From positions 65,972,944-66,036,943 of the forward strand of contig OX419755.1 of NCBI GenBank assembly GCA_948567375.1: 64,000 nt of DNA, given 5' to 3'. Every line of letters starts with the position of its first letter. Position 1 is the first letter of the stretch. Positions 44,541-55,383 of the stretch are shown piece after piece. The notes under the pieces are model-generated. The model had not been told where the DNA came from, searched no databases, and saw nothing but the letters and a program-made list of their open reading frames with translations. The stretch is from Lunularia cruciata. Lineage: Eukaryota > Streptophyta > Marchantiopsida > Lunulariales > Lunulariaceae. The position numbers were made by a program, and so were the translations under genes.

Positions 44541-45095
44541 CAGGTGCCTCCCGGAATGAAAGGCTTGAGCTGATTGGATATGATAGCCACAACTATGTAT
44601 AAGCTAGCACATGTCTATTGTGAAACTACATCATCATCACTACGCAACCACTTCAAGGGAACCTTTCACAATGCTAAGCAAAGCTTTCATTGCCGCTTTG
44701 GATTACCTTATCTACTTCATTCAATAGGTCATTCAAACTTACATTCCGTTCTTTCTGTTACTTTTTCTCCTCATACATGGTTAAGGAATATATTGCAACA
44801 TTGTAATATATTCAGATAACCATGTAAGAAATGCTTATATAGTAGTACCATCCATGCTACCAATTAGGTATGGACAGAACTATGTATAACATGTGCCTCC
44901 CGAGAACAAAAGGTTTGAGTTGATTGGATATGATAGCCATAACTATTTATAAACTAGCACATACTTATTGTGAAACTACATCAATGCTACACTTTACTTC
45001 AAGAGAGCCTTTCACAATGCTGAGCAAAGCTTTCATTGCCGCTTTGGATTACCTCATCTACTTCATTCAGGAAGTACTTCAAACTTAGATTGCAA
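44541..45095. repeat. direct repeat of about 210 bp, spaced 349 bp
   Basis: 44541-44745 (starting CAGGTGCCTCCCGG) and 44890-45095 (CATGTGCCTCCCGA) are clearly similar over their whole length, including GATTGGATATGATAGCCA, GCACAT..TATTGTGAAACTACATCA and CTTTCATTGCCGCTTTGGATTACC. No frame is conserved between them. Confidence 0.8.
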
Positions 45096-46216
45096 CTCCT
45101 ACTCCTTATACAATATGGATAAGAAATATACTTATGAGTGAAGAGTAAACTAGGTTGTAGAATAGTATAGGAAGATTATGTCTTGTGATGAACTTAAGGA
45201 AGAAAAATATGCCTTTGTGATATATCAAAGACATATAATTGTTAGAGTGCGTTAAAGTTGTCAAGGAGACATATCAAGCAATCCTTCTCCACCATAATAT
45301 GTTCATCACATGGACATAAGAGTTAACTACAGCCTTATACATGTCAAACCAACTTAAAAGAAGAGTAAAGAATTCCATAAGAAGTTAGAGAAAAATAAAG
45401 ATACATTTTAGAGGTTTGAGAGAAAGACAATAGATAATTTATTTGGAGATCTTGATAATTATATCAAGCAATTACTCCAACTAATTTCATAAGACTTGAT
45501 CCTCCAAAATTTTTGAGGACTTGTACCTCACTTTCTAGAGTATGAAGAGAACCCAAAGTTGAAAAAGAAGTGTAAATGGAGGTTTCCTTGAAGACATAAT
45601 TTCAAAAATGTACTTTTTTGATGGACAAGAATCAACCTTTGAGAGAAAGTTGATGAATTTAAAAAACATTTACTTTGGTTTTGGATGCATACATTAGACA
45701 AATCTGGGAAAATAAAGCTTCGTTAGCAAAATAACATCTTGATATCAACCATACAATTGATGGAAAAGGTGTTTGAAGAGTTAGTATCTACTCAAGTAGA
45801 AGGTGATTTCACTATAGATGAGGTTTTAGTAGATTATAATTTAACTATAATTACTTTATGAGTGGAAAAAAAACTTGTTTAAGAAGTTTTGGCATATATG
45901 GTGATTGGCTTTAGTTCAAATCAATGTCATAGCAAAATATTGCTTAATATTTAATAAATAAAATAAAATAAAATAAATATTTTCTCATGGACTTGATTAA
46001 TATAATCATACAATGTTAGATTTAATTATCTATTTCTGGTAACATGAGTAAGATAAATCATTAATTAAAAGTACTTTTTATGCTTTAGTCCATTCTACGT
46101 GAGGAGCTTGGTATGTACTTGGTAATGTGTATTTGTAATTAAAAAAATGTAATTTATCATATCAATAATTAATTTTCTAAATTTATGGGAGTACGTTTGT
46201 GAATACTTACTTATTG
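45096..46216. other. no gene seen; AAATA microsatellite at about 45952-45980
   Basis: AT-rich sequence. A few purine-rich stretches around 45370-45560 could be remains of a retrotransposon gag but show no motif. Confidence 0.35.
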
Positions 46217-46444
46217 TCATGAAGAAAATTCACCATGAGAGGATGAACCGAGGTTTAAGTTAGACTCATGGGATGGCCAAGCAACTTCAATGGGAACAAA
46301 GTAAATATATTTGTGTTGACATGAATACCTTCTTTGCCTTCCACCTAAGCTGCACAAGAAAAACCCAAAACCAATCCATGGGAACAATGAAGCTTCATAG
46401 GGTCTTTCTGTCCAGGTGCAGGTAGTCCGCATCTTCACAGCCAT
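46217..46444 (-). CDS. orphan small ORF (75 aa), unknown
   Basis: Starts at an ATG in good context (ACATGGCT) and encodes MAVKMRTTCTWTERPYEASL, then FPWIGFGFFLCSLGGRQRR and a C-terminal SNLNLGSSSHGEFSS. Its base composition is clearly less AT-rich than the surrounding 5 kb. No family recognised and no regulatory signals identified. It could be a captured exon, a fragment of an old gene, or chance. Confidence 0.2.
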   Translation of the reverse strand: MAVKMRTTCTWTERPYEASLFPWIGFGFFLCSLGGRQRRYSCQHKYIYFVPIEVAWPSHESNLNLGSSSHGEFSS

Positions 46445-47438
46445 GTCTATTTAGTCTCTCCGAGACAATGCCTAATATATTGCAAAATTAATTGATTTAT
46501 AAGTAAAATATTCTTCAAACTCATCAATCATTCTTTGCTTGACTTGTGTATCAATACGGATTTTTTGAAAATTTGTCTAACAAAAGTAGAATATTCTATG
46601 GTAGGACACACTTGGAGAGTTAGCTCAAATTGTTGTTGAATGTTTTGTATTATATTGTCATTCCTCAAGAAATTTAGTTTTCATTTAGAATCTTATTCAA
46701 TTTTCTAGATTTAGATCATTTTCCAAATTAAAGTGAGAAAAAATTCAATTTGAATCAATTCAGATAAATCCCACTTATTTTTCTAACTTAGGTGTCATAA
46801 TTTTATTGTATTAATTTATTTTGAATAATATATGAAATTAAAAAAGAGAACATGTAGAGAATTTTAAAATATATTGTTTTTAAATAGTAGTAAATTTATT
46901 CTAAATAAATATGACTAAGATATTATTTATATTTATCATCGACAATATCTACCAAAAAAATTTTGAATTTTTTTCAACAAATTAATTATTATATTAATTT
47001 CAATAATTAATGTGTTAATTATTTTAATTATTTTATAGATTAAATAATAGACCATCTCAAAGATCCATAATGCAGACTAGCCCATAAGATATATGATATT
47101 CAACTAATAATATCATATAAACAATACGATGTGGAAAAGAAGTATGTCTGAGTAAAGTAATAAACCAAATGCACTCATAGTAACCCTATCTCGGCCTTTA
47201 TAAGATCAGACCATAGTCAATGCAATGCTAGAATGGACTTGTGAGCCGGTCACCACTATATGGTTCAAGCATGACAACAATAATAAAGTTTTTGACCATG
47301 TGTTTACCATGCACACATAGACATAAACAACAATAATTGTTGATTATATGAGAAATGGCACATTGACATGTTCCGTGATACTTGATTCTTTTGGTGGGAA
47401 TGTTCAATCAAGTTGAGTTTGTCAGAGAACTTGGAGCC
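46445..47438. other. no gene seen, AT-rich
   Basis: No open frame or repeat recognised before the W2 LTR. Confidence 0.4.
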
Positions 47439-47701
47439 GGTAATACCAATAGCTAGACATATTATCTAGAGGTGGAAATTGGCTTGGTAACATTTGGAAG
47501 GATATATGATAGATTAAGTAGATCAGATAGAAGTGTCACCAAAAGAGTACTTCAAAGAGTGGAGCTTGTTGACATGTCATCAATCTATGTATTTGAACCA
47601 AGGATGAGCTTTGTTTGAGAGAATCCTCTTTGCATCAAAGTATTGAGTGCTAAAGCTTTCTGTTTTTTCTCTTGCATTTCTCTTGTGCTTGGAGTATTAT
47701 A
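47439..47701 (+). repeat. 5' LTR of W2
   Basis: About 263 bp, (TG)GTAATACCAATAGC ... GGAGTATTATA, similar to 53541-53852. The initial TG is mutated. Confidence 0.8.
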
Positions 47702-47721
47702 ATGGTATTAGAGCAAGTGTT
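47702..47721 (+). other. primer-binding site of W2 (initiator Met tRNA, mutated)
   Basis: ATGGTATTAGAGCAAGTG: the W1 site with one C-to-T change. Confidence 0.8.
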
Positions 47722-48329
47722 TTAATCCAAGACAGTGGATCACTCCTCTTGAAGGACATGGACTATTGAGATTAAGTAATTTTGAGTGGAGATAACATAA
47801 TGCAATTGATAGATTGGGAGTGTTTTAGACAAAAGATGAGATGGAGGCGTTTGGAGGACACTTTCATGCACCATGCTTTCTATTCTTAAATCCATTCCAT
47901 ATCAAGAATATGTACATCTAGTATGAGCAAGTGAGAGTAAATCTTATTATCATTTTGGAGCAGAGTTCATGGACATAATGATCACAAAATTTGGTGATTC
48001 TAAATGTGGTGACATACAATAGACGGTGGGATTTGACAATCTATATTCTATTATGATTCAATGGACCTCAACATACCAAATTTGCTCCTTTTCAACATGC
48101 AAGTAGAAATCCATTATATGGTTATACCAAAAGGGATGTTTAGAGATTTCATACTCTGCAATTTTGGTGAGGAATATTATCAATGAGTGATAGCTTCTTA
48201 GGTCCCAATAGTCCATACCCCCTCTTGAGTGATCATATTAATCTTCTATTGAAGTAAAAAGTTGCAATTGTGTAGTGTAGTAGTAATTGTGTAGTAAAAA
48301 TTGAGTGTTTGCTGTATGTGTGAATCATG

Positions 48330-49290
48330 GAACCATAGTTGTAGGATCTAATGCAAGGAATACAAGGGATGTTGAACAAGTTTTAGGAGATCAATTTGAC
48401 AATAGAGGCATTGCAAAGTCAAGTATGTACCTTCAAGAATGATCAAGTAATGAAAGAAGTAAAACCATCCCAAAGCCCAACACTAATTGTTGAAGTACAT
48501 AAAGTGTCACTCATACCAATGACACCAACCCTAGTCAACAATGAAACCACATTGTTACTATGGATGAAGAAGATATGCAACATCAAGCCTTACAAGGGAC
48601 AATCTACCATAGGAGTAGTGGATAATTGGATTTCAAGAATGAAGTGATATTTTTGATTAATCACAACTAAGATCATTGATCATTCCACAAGCGTGTTTTC
48701 ATTTATGTACCTAATCAATAAAGCCCTCACATGGTATTATGCTTGGGAATGATCATTATTGGTAAAAGGAAGAGAGATCACTTGGATGGCAATGCAAGAA
48801 GGGCTATTGAGGAATTTTCAATCTATGGATTCTGTGTAGATGGCTCAAACCCAACATAAACATACAAGAGTACATGGAGGAATTTCTTGATCTATAGGTT
48901 GCAATAACCAATATGAGTCTAGTAGAAGCCGTTGATAATTACAAACGGGGGTTAAAAGAGAAAATTTGCCAAGAATTAATGGTGCAAATCCTTCCATTGT
49001 TTTTGAAGCCATTGCTTGCAATTAGACAATAGTAGTGGCACTTGGAGGAGATGAAGAGGTAGTCCCCATGCAACACCATCAAGCTAAGACACCCCATTTT
49101 GGTAGACCAATTCATATGGAACTGAACAACATCTGGTTCCAACACTAAGGAGCATAACCGCTCCAAAGAGACCAAGGACGGGTCAAAGAAAGGAGAGATG
49201 GAGTCCCACTGGAGAAGGGGCTCAAGCAAAACAACAACATTGTTATAATTGCTGCCGAGTTAGGCACATAGCCATCAATTGGCGTGCTTG
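48330..49290 (+). pseudogene. gag (W2)
   Basis: 48396-48647 is open (MKKICNIKPYKGQSTIGVVDNWISRM) and matches W1 gag. Homology continues in several frames. The knuckle near 49240-49285 reads CYNCCRVRHIAINW, with the last Cys changed to Trp. Confidence 0.75.
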
Positions 49291-49355
49291 TCTTCTAGAG
49301 GCCCTCGGCCTCCATACAAGTGACCTTTGAATAACATGGAGAGACAAATTGAAGA

Positions 49356-50062
49356 GTGAGATGCTTAAATTGCATTAGAAAACAAAAATCACCAATAAAT
49401 GTATCTCACGGCCTTATTGGCTCAATAGAGAAGAATAAAAGAGAGGGGAGGAAGAGGACAAGTAGTCAAAGGTGGATGAAGACAAATGCACAATTGATTG
49501 TCATAAATGGAGTCCTAGAAGGCAATCAAGTGAGAGTATTGATAGACCTTGGAGCAACAGAGAATTTCTTATCTTGCTCTATTGCAATGACGTTGGGGAT
49601 GGAACTAAAAGGGTGAGAATGAAGAAGTATAGTTACCTAATGGTCAAACAAAGGGGATTGAATCATTACCTAGAAAGGTAGCACTCTCTTATAGGAGAGT
49701 ATCAAGAAGAAATCGAGTGGTGAGTGATACGGTTAGCTTGTTACAATGTGATCTTAGGCATATCATGGATGGAGTATTACAACCCCATGGTCGATTAGAG
49801 AAAGAAAGTAGTAAGAACTAGCCAATGGAAGATCATTGGGGTTCAAGAAAGATCACAAAGGCAAGAATTGCTTCTCTATGTCATAGGGACAACAACTAGC
49901 GGTAAGATAGATAAATGTTTCATGGGTATAATAAGAGAAGTCCAGATTGCACAACTTGATGGACAAGTTCATGAGAATTTGAAATATGTGGTCAATGAGT
50001 TGCAAGATTTCTCTCTAGATGATTTACCCTCAAGATTACCACCAAAAAAAGAGAGTAATTGA
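49356..50062 (+). pseudogene. aspartic protease and linker (W2)
   Basis: 49356-49616: LIVINGVLEGNQVRVLIDLGATENFLS, the D-x-G-A-T active site with Leu in the variable place. 49868-50062: VQIAQLDGQVHENLKYVVNE and FSLDDLPSRLPPKKESN lead into RT. Confidence 0.78.
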
Positions 50063-50103
50063 GATACTAAAATAGATCATAAAATTAATAATAGATCATA
50101 AAA

Positions 50104-51300
50104 TTGAGATACTTCCAAGGAAGCCACTTCCTTGTAAGGCCGCATATTGACTATTACCTCATGAGTTGGAGGAATGAAAGGGGTCAAATTGAGGAGATGT
50201 TTCAAAAGGGCTTATTCAACCCAACATCAGCATATGGGTTTCTTGTCCTATTTGTGAAGAAGAAGGATGGTACAATGTGCATGTGCATTGACTATCAAGA
50301 CCCAAATCAAAAAATAGTGAATAAAAAATACCCATTACCCTGCATGGATGGCCTGCTTGATCAACTTAATAAGGATAAAACACTTCACCAAACTTGATCT
50401 ATGGAGTGGTTATAACCAAATCAATATTGTAAAAGAAGATATACACAAAATTGCCTTTCAAACAGGTAATGTTACTTTGAGTACATGGTGATGCAATTTG
50501 GCCTCACCAATGCACCAACCACTTTCATGAGTTTGATGAATAACATATTTTGTCCATAGATAAATTTGTTACCATTTCCTTGGATGACATTTTATTCTAC
50601 AACAAGATGATGATTGAGCACAAGCAACATCTATGAGAAGTCTTTTAAATTCTATGATAGAATCAATTGTATGCCAAAATCTCAAAGTGCAAGTTTGGTC
50701 AGTATAAAATAGATTACTTGGGACATAGAGTAAGTACAAAAAGTATTCAAGTATTAACACATAAAGCAGAGGTCATTCAAAAATAGGATGCTCCAAAAGA
50801 TCAAACTCAACTCAAGAATTTCTTGGGATTGAGAGGGTTCTATTGGCAATTTTTTAAGGACTTCTCCAAGGTCTCACAACCTCTAATGACACTACTTGGC
50901 AAAAGAAAGAAGTGGATGTAGGGAACTACACAAGAATTGGTCTTTTAGGAATTGAAACATGCATTGCTACATGCACCAATATTGAAATGATATGACGTAA
51001 AATATCAAGTTGGCTATAGATGCATCAAGCATTGCAATAGGAGCAATCCTACAACAAGAATAGAATAATAGATGACACTTAGCACCATATTTCTCTCAAA
51101 AGCTATTATTAATAGAATGCAACTATCACACCACAAAGGAGAAAAGTTGGCCATTGTCCTTACAACCAAGCATTGGAAGCACTATTTGGGAAAGAAGGTA
51201 TTTCTAGTGTAGATAGACCATAAACCTCTAGTCTATCTTGAGACACAAAAAGATCTATCTCATCAACAAATTCAAAAGGTAGAGTACATACAACAGTTTA
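50104..51300 (+). pseudogene. reverse transcriptase and RNase H (W2)
   Basis: 50104-50397: YGFLVLFVKKKDGTMCMCID. Beyond a frameshift, the catalytic ISLDDILFYN lies at about 50575-50605. Connection FLGLRGFYWQFFKDFSKVSQPL near 50820-50890, RNase H LAIDASSIAIGAIL near 51010-51050, and DHKPLVYLETQKDL near 51220. At least eight lesions. Confidence 0.8.
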
Positions 51301-52583
51301 ACATGAAAATCACATATGTGAAAGGCAAGAAGCAACATGTAGATGCATTCACCCAAATGCTTATGGCAAAAAATCTGGTAGAGGTCAAGATGAACCTAGA
51401 ATTTTGGCCAAGGATTCTTGCTATTATAGAAATTGACCCACAAACTATAGGAGCCCAATCATCCAAAGGTGTAACTAGTACCCAAGGATTTACCTTTCAT
51501 GATGGTAAGTTATGGATCCCAAAGGCCATAGACAAAAGAACCACCATCCTAGCAAAATATCATGATTCTGCCATTGCAAGTCATGTTGGAGTGGATAAGA
51601 CCTTACATGCAATCAAACACCACTATTATTGGCCCAAGATGAGCAACGGTGTGATGGAGTATACTTGAAGTTGCATACTCTATCAACAAAATAAAGCTTC
51701 TAATCAAGCTATCATAAGACTCCTTCAATCCCTCCCTACTCCTACACAACATTGGGAACAAGTAAGCATGGATGTGGTTGCAAATTGCCTAGACCACTTG
51801 AAGGTTTGACTCCATCATAGTCTTTGTAGACCAACTCAATAAAATGATTCATGTGCATCCTACCACCAAGGACGTGATTGCTCCACAATTAGCTCAATTG
51901 TACTTAACTTAGTCTTTCTCACCATGGCTTGTCTTGAGTGCTTATCACCAATCAATGCACTCAATTCACTAGTTTGTTTTGGAGAACACTCTTTGGTGTC
52001 TTCAAAACCAAACTTCCCATGTCCATACCATTCAAAAACCAATGGACAAAAATAGTGGGCTAATTGCACTATTGAGGACATGTTTCAAGGCTTCACCTTA
52101 GGTGAGCAAGAGAGGTAGGACACCTTACTTCCACTAGTAGAATTTGCCTACACCAATTTAGTGAATGCATCCACACAAGTCACATTATTCTTTCTCATGT
52201 ATGGAGAGCATCCTTTCACACCTTCAAGCTTGATGAAAATCCACCCGGTAGCTACTAACATTGATGTTATCAACACTTTTGTTTTTAGAATCCGACAAGA
52301 TTTGGAGAATGCTAAACATAGGTTGTAGATCACCCAAAATCAATATAAATAGTATGCAAATGCATATTGTAGGCACTTGGAGTTCAATGTTGGGGATAAA
52401 GTATTGCTGTCCACAACCAACCTCACATTAGTGGATCCTCATAAGCTCAAAACATTATTTTATTGAGCCTTTTTCCATCCTTCATCAAATTGACATAATG
52501 GCCTATCAACTCAAGCTACCACCATCCATGAAGATCCATCCAATGTTCCATGTTTCCTTACTATGTAGATATGCACCTTGACC
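51301..52583 (+). pseudogene. integrase (W2)
   Basis: 51303-51668 is open: MKITYVKGKKQHVDAFTQML, FHDGKLWIPK, TTILAKYHDSAIASHVGVDK, HYYWPKMSNG, the H2C2 region. The core follows in broken frames (near 51770-52030) and the C-terminal part near 52160-52340 (YGEHPFTPSSLMKIHPVATN) and 52430-52560 (HPMFHVSLL). The solo LTR interrupts just after this. Confidence 0.78.
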
Positions 52584-53275
52584 TGTGAGCCGGCCTGTCT
52601 CTCACTCAGGATGAAGCTCTGATGGCTATTATGGTAGCGCACCATGGACTAAGAACGCAAGGAACCCCAACTCCATCATACTCCTCCAAGGTTAACACTC
52701 CAAGACTCAAGACATTGCTCACTAGAGAACTCAATGAGAGAGAGATAGTTGCAAATGAAAGGATGATGAGTACTTCCTCATCCTTTGTTTATATACTTGT
52801 GAAATAGTTATGCACCAAAGTTACTAATTACTGGAGTAACTCAAGTTACTAGGCTAAAAGTCAAGTAAATCAAAAAGTAGAAAGGAATATCCATTCACAT
52901 GGGCATATTCCCCTAAGCATGTGGTCTTATCTTGATCCAACCACTAAGTCAAGGATTCCTTCACGTGGGCTATCCGTGGACTAAAGAAGAATCCAAAACA
53001 AAAAGGCTTGTAGGCCCAAGAGCTCTCAACTCTTTCCTCAAAGCCAAACACCTAGGAATAATACCAAGTCAACACACTAAAATCCTAAATAGTGGTGCTC
53101 ATCTTTTCTACTTCCTCTAAAGTAAGGTCCACTCTATCTTAGCTATGACTAACTTTAGCTAATCATGACTTAATGTAGAATCATCCTTTATCTCTATATA
53201 AATAATATCTCTCAAGTACTTGTAATACCAAGCTAAATATCACAATACCACACACATGCATAAATGGGTGTTACA
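52584..53275 (-). repeat. solo LTR of gypsy family G, reversed, with target duplication
   Basis: A full-length LTR (TGTGAGCC ... GGTGTTACA on the + strand) with no internal sequence. The target GACC(T) is repeated: left flank ends TTGACC, right flank begins GACCT. It interrupts the W2 coding region between integrase and chromodomain. Confidence 0.92.
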
Positions 53276-53527
53276 GACCTCCCCACTTTCCTTCCATGTA
53301 GGAAGTTAGACCCTGTCAAAACACTCATTGATGACAAAAAGGAATATGAAATGAAATGTATTCTCCAAAATTGCATTAGTGAGACCTTCCATCCATGTGT
53401 GGAATATCTTGTACATTGGAAAGAGTATCCATTGTATGAAGCAACATGGGAGCTAGTAGCCAACCTGATCCGTGCACTAGCATTAGTGCAATCTTTTGAG
53501 CTTTGCAACAAGGATGCTGCATCTTGA
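53276..53527 (+). pseudogene. chromodomain at the C terminus of W2 integrase
   Basis: Encodes PVKTLIDDKKEYEMKCILQN and FHPCVEYLVHWKEYPLYEATWELVANL. The YLVHWKEYP...EATWE pattern is the chromodomain signature (beta sheet with aromatic cage residues, then a helix) found at the end of chromovirus integrases, where it directs insertion to modified histones. The frame is open to its normal stop. Confidence 0.85.
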
Positions 53528-53540
53528 AAGAGGAGAGGTT

Positions 53541-53852
53541 TGTAATACCAATAGCTAGACATATTATGTAGAGATAGAAATTAGCTTGGTAGCATCTGGA
53601 AGGATATTATGTAGATGAACTTAGTAGATTAGATAGAGTTGTCACCAAAAGAGTACTTTTAAGGGTGGAGCTCATTGACATATCACCAATCCATGCATCC
53701 AATCCAAGGGTGGAGCTTCCTTTGAAGGAATCCTATTTGCTATATAATAAAGAAAATGTGCTCCTTTGGGGCATATCAATATTGAATGCCAAAGCTTTTT
53801 GTTTCCTCTCTTGTGTTTTTCTTGGGGGTTCTCTTGTCCTTGAAGTATTATA
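53541..53852 (+). repeat. 3' LTR of W2
   Basis: TGTAATACCAATAGC ... GAAGTATTATA, 312 bp. GCTATATAATAAAG near 53740 is a TATA candidate. Differences from the 5' LTR are numerous, agreeing with an old insertion. Confidence 0.85.
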
Positions 53853-53869
53853 GGGCCCTAAAAAATAGA

Positions 53870-54085
53870 AGGATCCACACTCAAAATCAGAAGGATTGAA
53901 GCAAACTAGAGAGAAAAGGCAACCGTATAGCAAACAAGAAGGATGGGAAGACCCCATCAAGCCATACAAGGGAGAGACAAAAGTAGTAAAATGGGGCTAT
54001 CTCCCAATCTTCTCAAGAAATGGTAGTGAAGCAAAGGATGGAAGGTCCTCTCATGCTTGTGAGGTTAGAACATCTCTTGTTTGCT
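53870..54085 (+). repeat. LINE 3'-region fragment, left part
   Basis: GAAGGATGGGAAGACCCCAT and TGGTAGTGAAGCAAAGGATGG match the LINE at 11646 and 12550; the part between them is deleted here. The homology continues at 56048, beyond CC copy E. Confidence 0.7.
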
Positions 54086-54463
54086 TGTGGTACCCACATT
54101 TTTCATTTTGGACGAGTTTTGAAGTAAAAGTGCCTTGTTGAAACCAAATTGAAACCAAATGGAGAAGAATGAGAGGAAATTTGTATTTTTATCAAGCCCA
54201 AAGAAGTAGACTTTGTGTCAAATGAAGACGGACTCAGCCAGGATTGAAAGAGTGCAGACCCGAAGGAGGAATGGAAGTTATAGGTCGAGATTCTTGCAGG
54301 GGCTATATCTCAATGTTCACAAGTTCAAATCAAACGTGCTATATCTCATTGGAAGCGTCTAGTTCAGGGCTTTCCATTGATACCAAAATTGCAAAGTTTG
54401 GAGGTATGTAGAAGAAGTTACAAGTATTTAAAGTTTTGGGAGTAATTGTACAAAGTAGTTTAG

Positions 54464-54614
54464 TGTCTTCGGGTTGGCATCTTCGGACTTCGGACTGGGG
54501 TCTTTGGACTTCGGACTGGCGTCTTTGGACTGGCGTCTTTGGACTGGCGTCTTTGGACTGGCGTATTTGGACTTCAGACTTTGGTCTTTGGTCTTCGGAC
54601 TTCGGACTTCAGGT
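54464..54614. repeat. minisatellite, unit about 14 bp
   Basis: About ten imperfect units of the type GGACTGGCGTCTTT / TTCGGACTGGGGTC. On the - strand it reads as Ser-Pro-Lys repeats, on the + strand as Trp-rich repeats; neither is taken as a gene. Confidence 0.85.
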
Positions 54615-54693
54615 TTACACAACTTTGGGTTAGAAGCTTCTTCGACTCAAGACGAAGATGACTGTATCTGAGATAGTCTGACCTTGGAGTGCA

Positions 54694-55246
54694 ATGAAGA
54701 TGAATTTGGGAATCTTGCCAGAGACATTAGAGAGAGTTAGGATAGAGAAAGAAGAGATAGTTAGGATACCCGTGACTTCAATTTCAGTTTGGATTGAAGA
54801 TGGAACAAGAATTGAAGGAGAAGTAGCAATAGTGAATAAACACAAAGTGCAAGATCAGATTGTAAGTGTCTTTGGGTCAATAACATGAGTGATTAGGGGA
54901 AAGTGGGTTACAAATTGAAGGCGTAGATAGTGTACCCATGCTTTCAATTACAATTTGTGATGAGGATATAGTAGAATTAGCAAAGGAATTGATTGTAATT
55001 AGACCCGATGTCGTAGAAGTAGGAATACAGGTGTCATCAGACTTGATGATTGACACAGTAGAGAAGAGTGGGTCAGGAGATAAGGATGTAGATGGATTAT
55101 CCATGAGCTCAATTGTAGATTGTAGTGTAGAAGTGGTAGAAATAGTGAAGGAATCGGTAGAATTAGCTATACCTAAAGAAGGAGAAGTATTAGGAAGATC
55201 ATCGGGTTTGGAAGCCGATGATGAGGTAGACATCGGATCGGGATAA
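54694..55246 (+). pseudogene. CC protein tail (copy E)
   Basis: 54694-54888: ETLERVRIEKEEIVRIPVTS, then a stop and a frameshift. 54938-55246: MLSITICDEDIVELAKELIV, VVEVGIQVSSDLMIDTVEKS, DGLSMSSIVDCSVEVVEIVK, then GRSSGLEADDEVDIG and a stop. The second half aligns with the end of copy A. A module of the form L-x-M-(S/T)-S-I-V ... E-V-V-E-I-V-K occurs up to three times here in diverging versions. Confidence 0.5.
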
Positions 55247-55375
55247 AAGCCAATTTTGAGATAGGAAGAGGCAGATATGAAGAGATAAATGTCACTTGGG
55301 CTCTGCAAGTAGGAAGAGATGTTAGGAAGCGGTGCATAGGTAAGCAAGTCTACCATTTGCTTCAGTATTTAAGAG

Positions 55376-55383
55376 GAGCATTC
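55376..55383 (+). promoter_or_regulatory. TATA-like box conserved in the CC family
   Basis: TATTTAAG followed by AGGAGCATTC. Copy B has TATTTAAAGGAGGCATTC (- strand, about 38497-38480) and copy A TATTCAAAGGAGGCATTC near 17070. Such a box about 670 bp from the end suggests a promoter inside the terminal region, as in LTRs. Confidence 0.5.

Larger units (their letters stand above)
47439..53852 (+). mobile_element. Ty3/gypsy family W, copy W2 (both LTRs, with a solo LTR inserted)
   Basis: About 6.4 kb: 5' LTR, initiator-tRNA primer site, gag, protease, RT, RNase H, integrase, chromodomain, 3' LTR. A 692-bp G-family solo LTR interrupts it at 52584-53275. Many stops and frameshifts make it older than W1. 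The flanks GAGCC (left) and GGGCC (right) may be a mutated 5-bp target duplication. Confidence 0.9.

Noticed and set aside
45360..45860. Relic of a copia gag gene
   Set aside because: Purine-rich wording is suggestive, but no zinc knuckle or gag block could be read in any frame.
54428..54622. - strand ORF of Ser-Pro-Lys repeats as a histone-H1-like gene
   Set aside because: It is produced entirely by the minisatellite, lies antisense to the CC family strand, and has no support in copies A or B.
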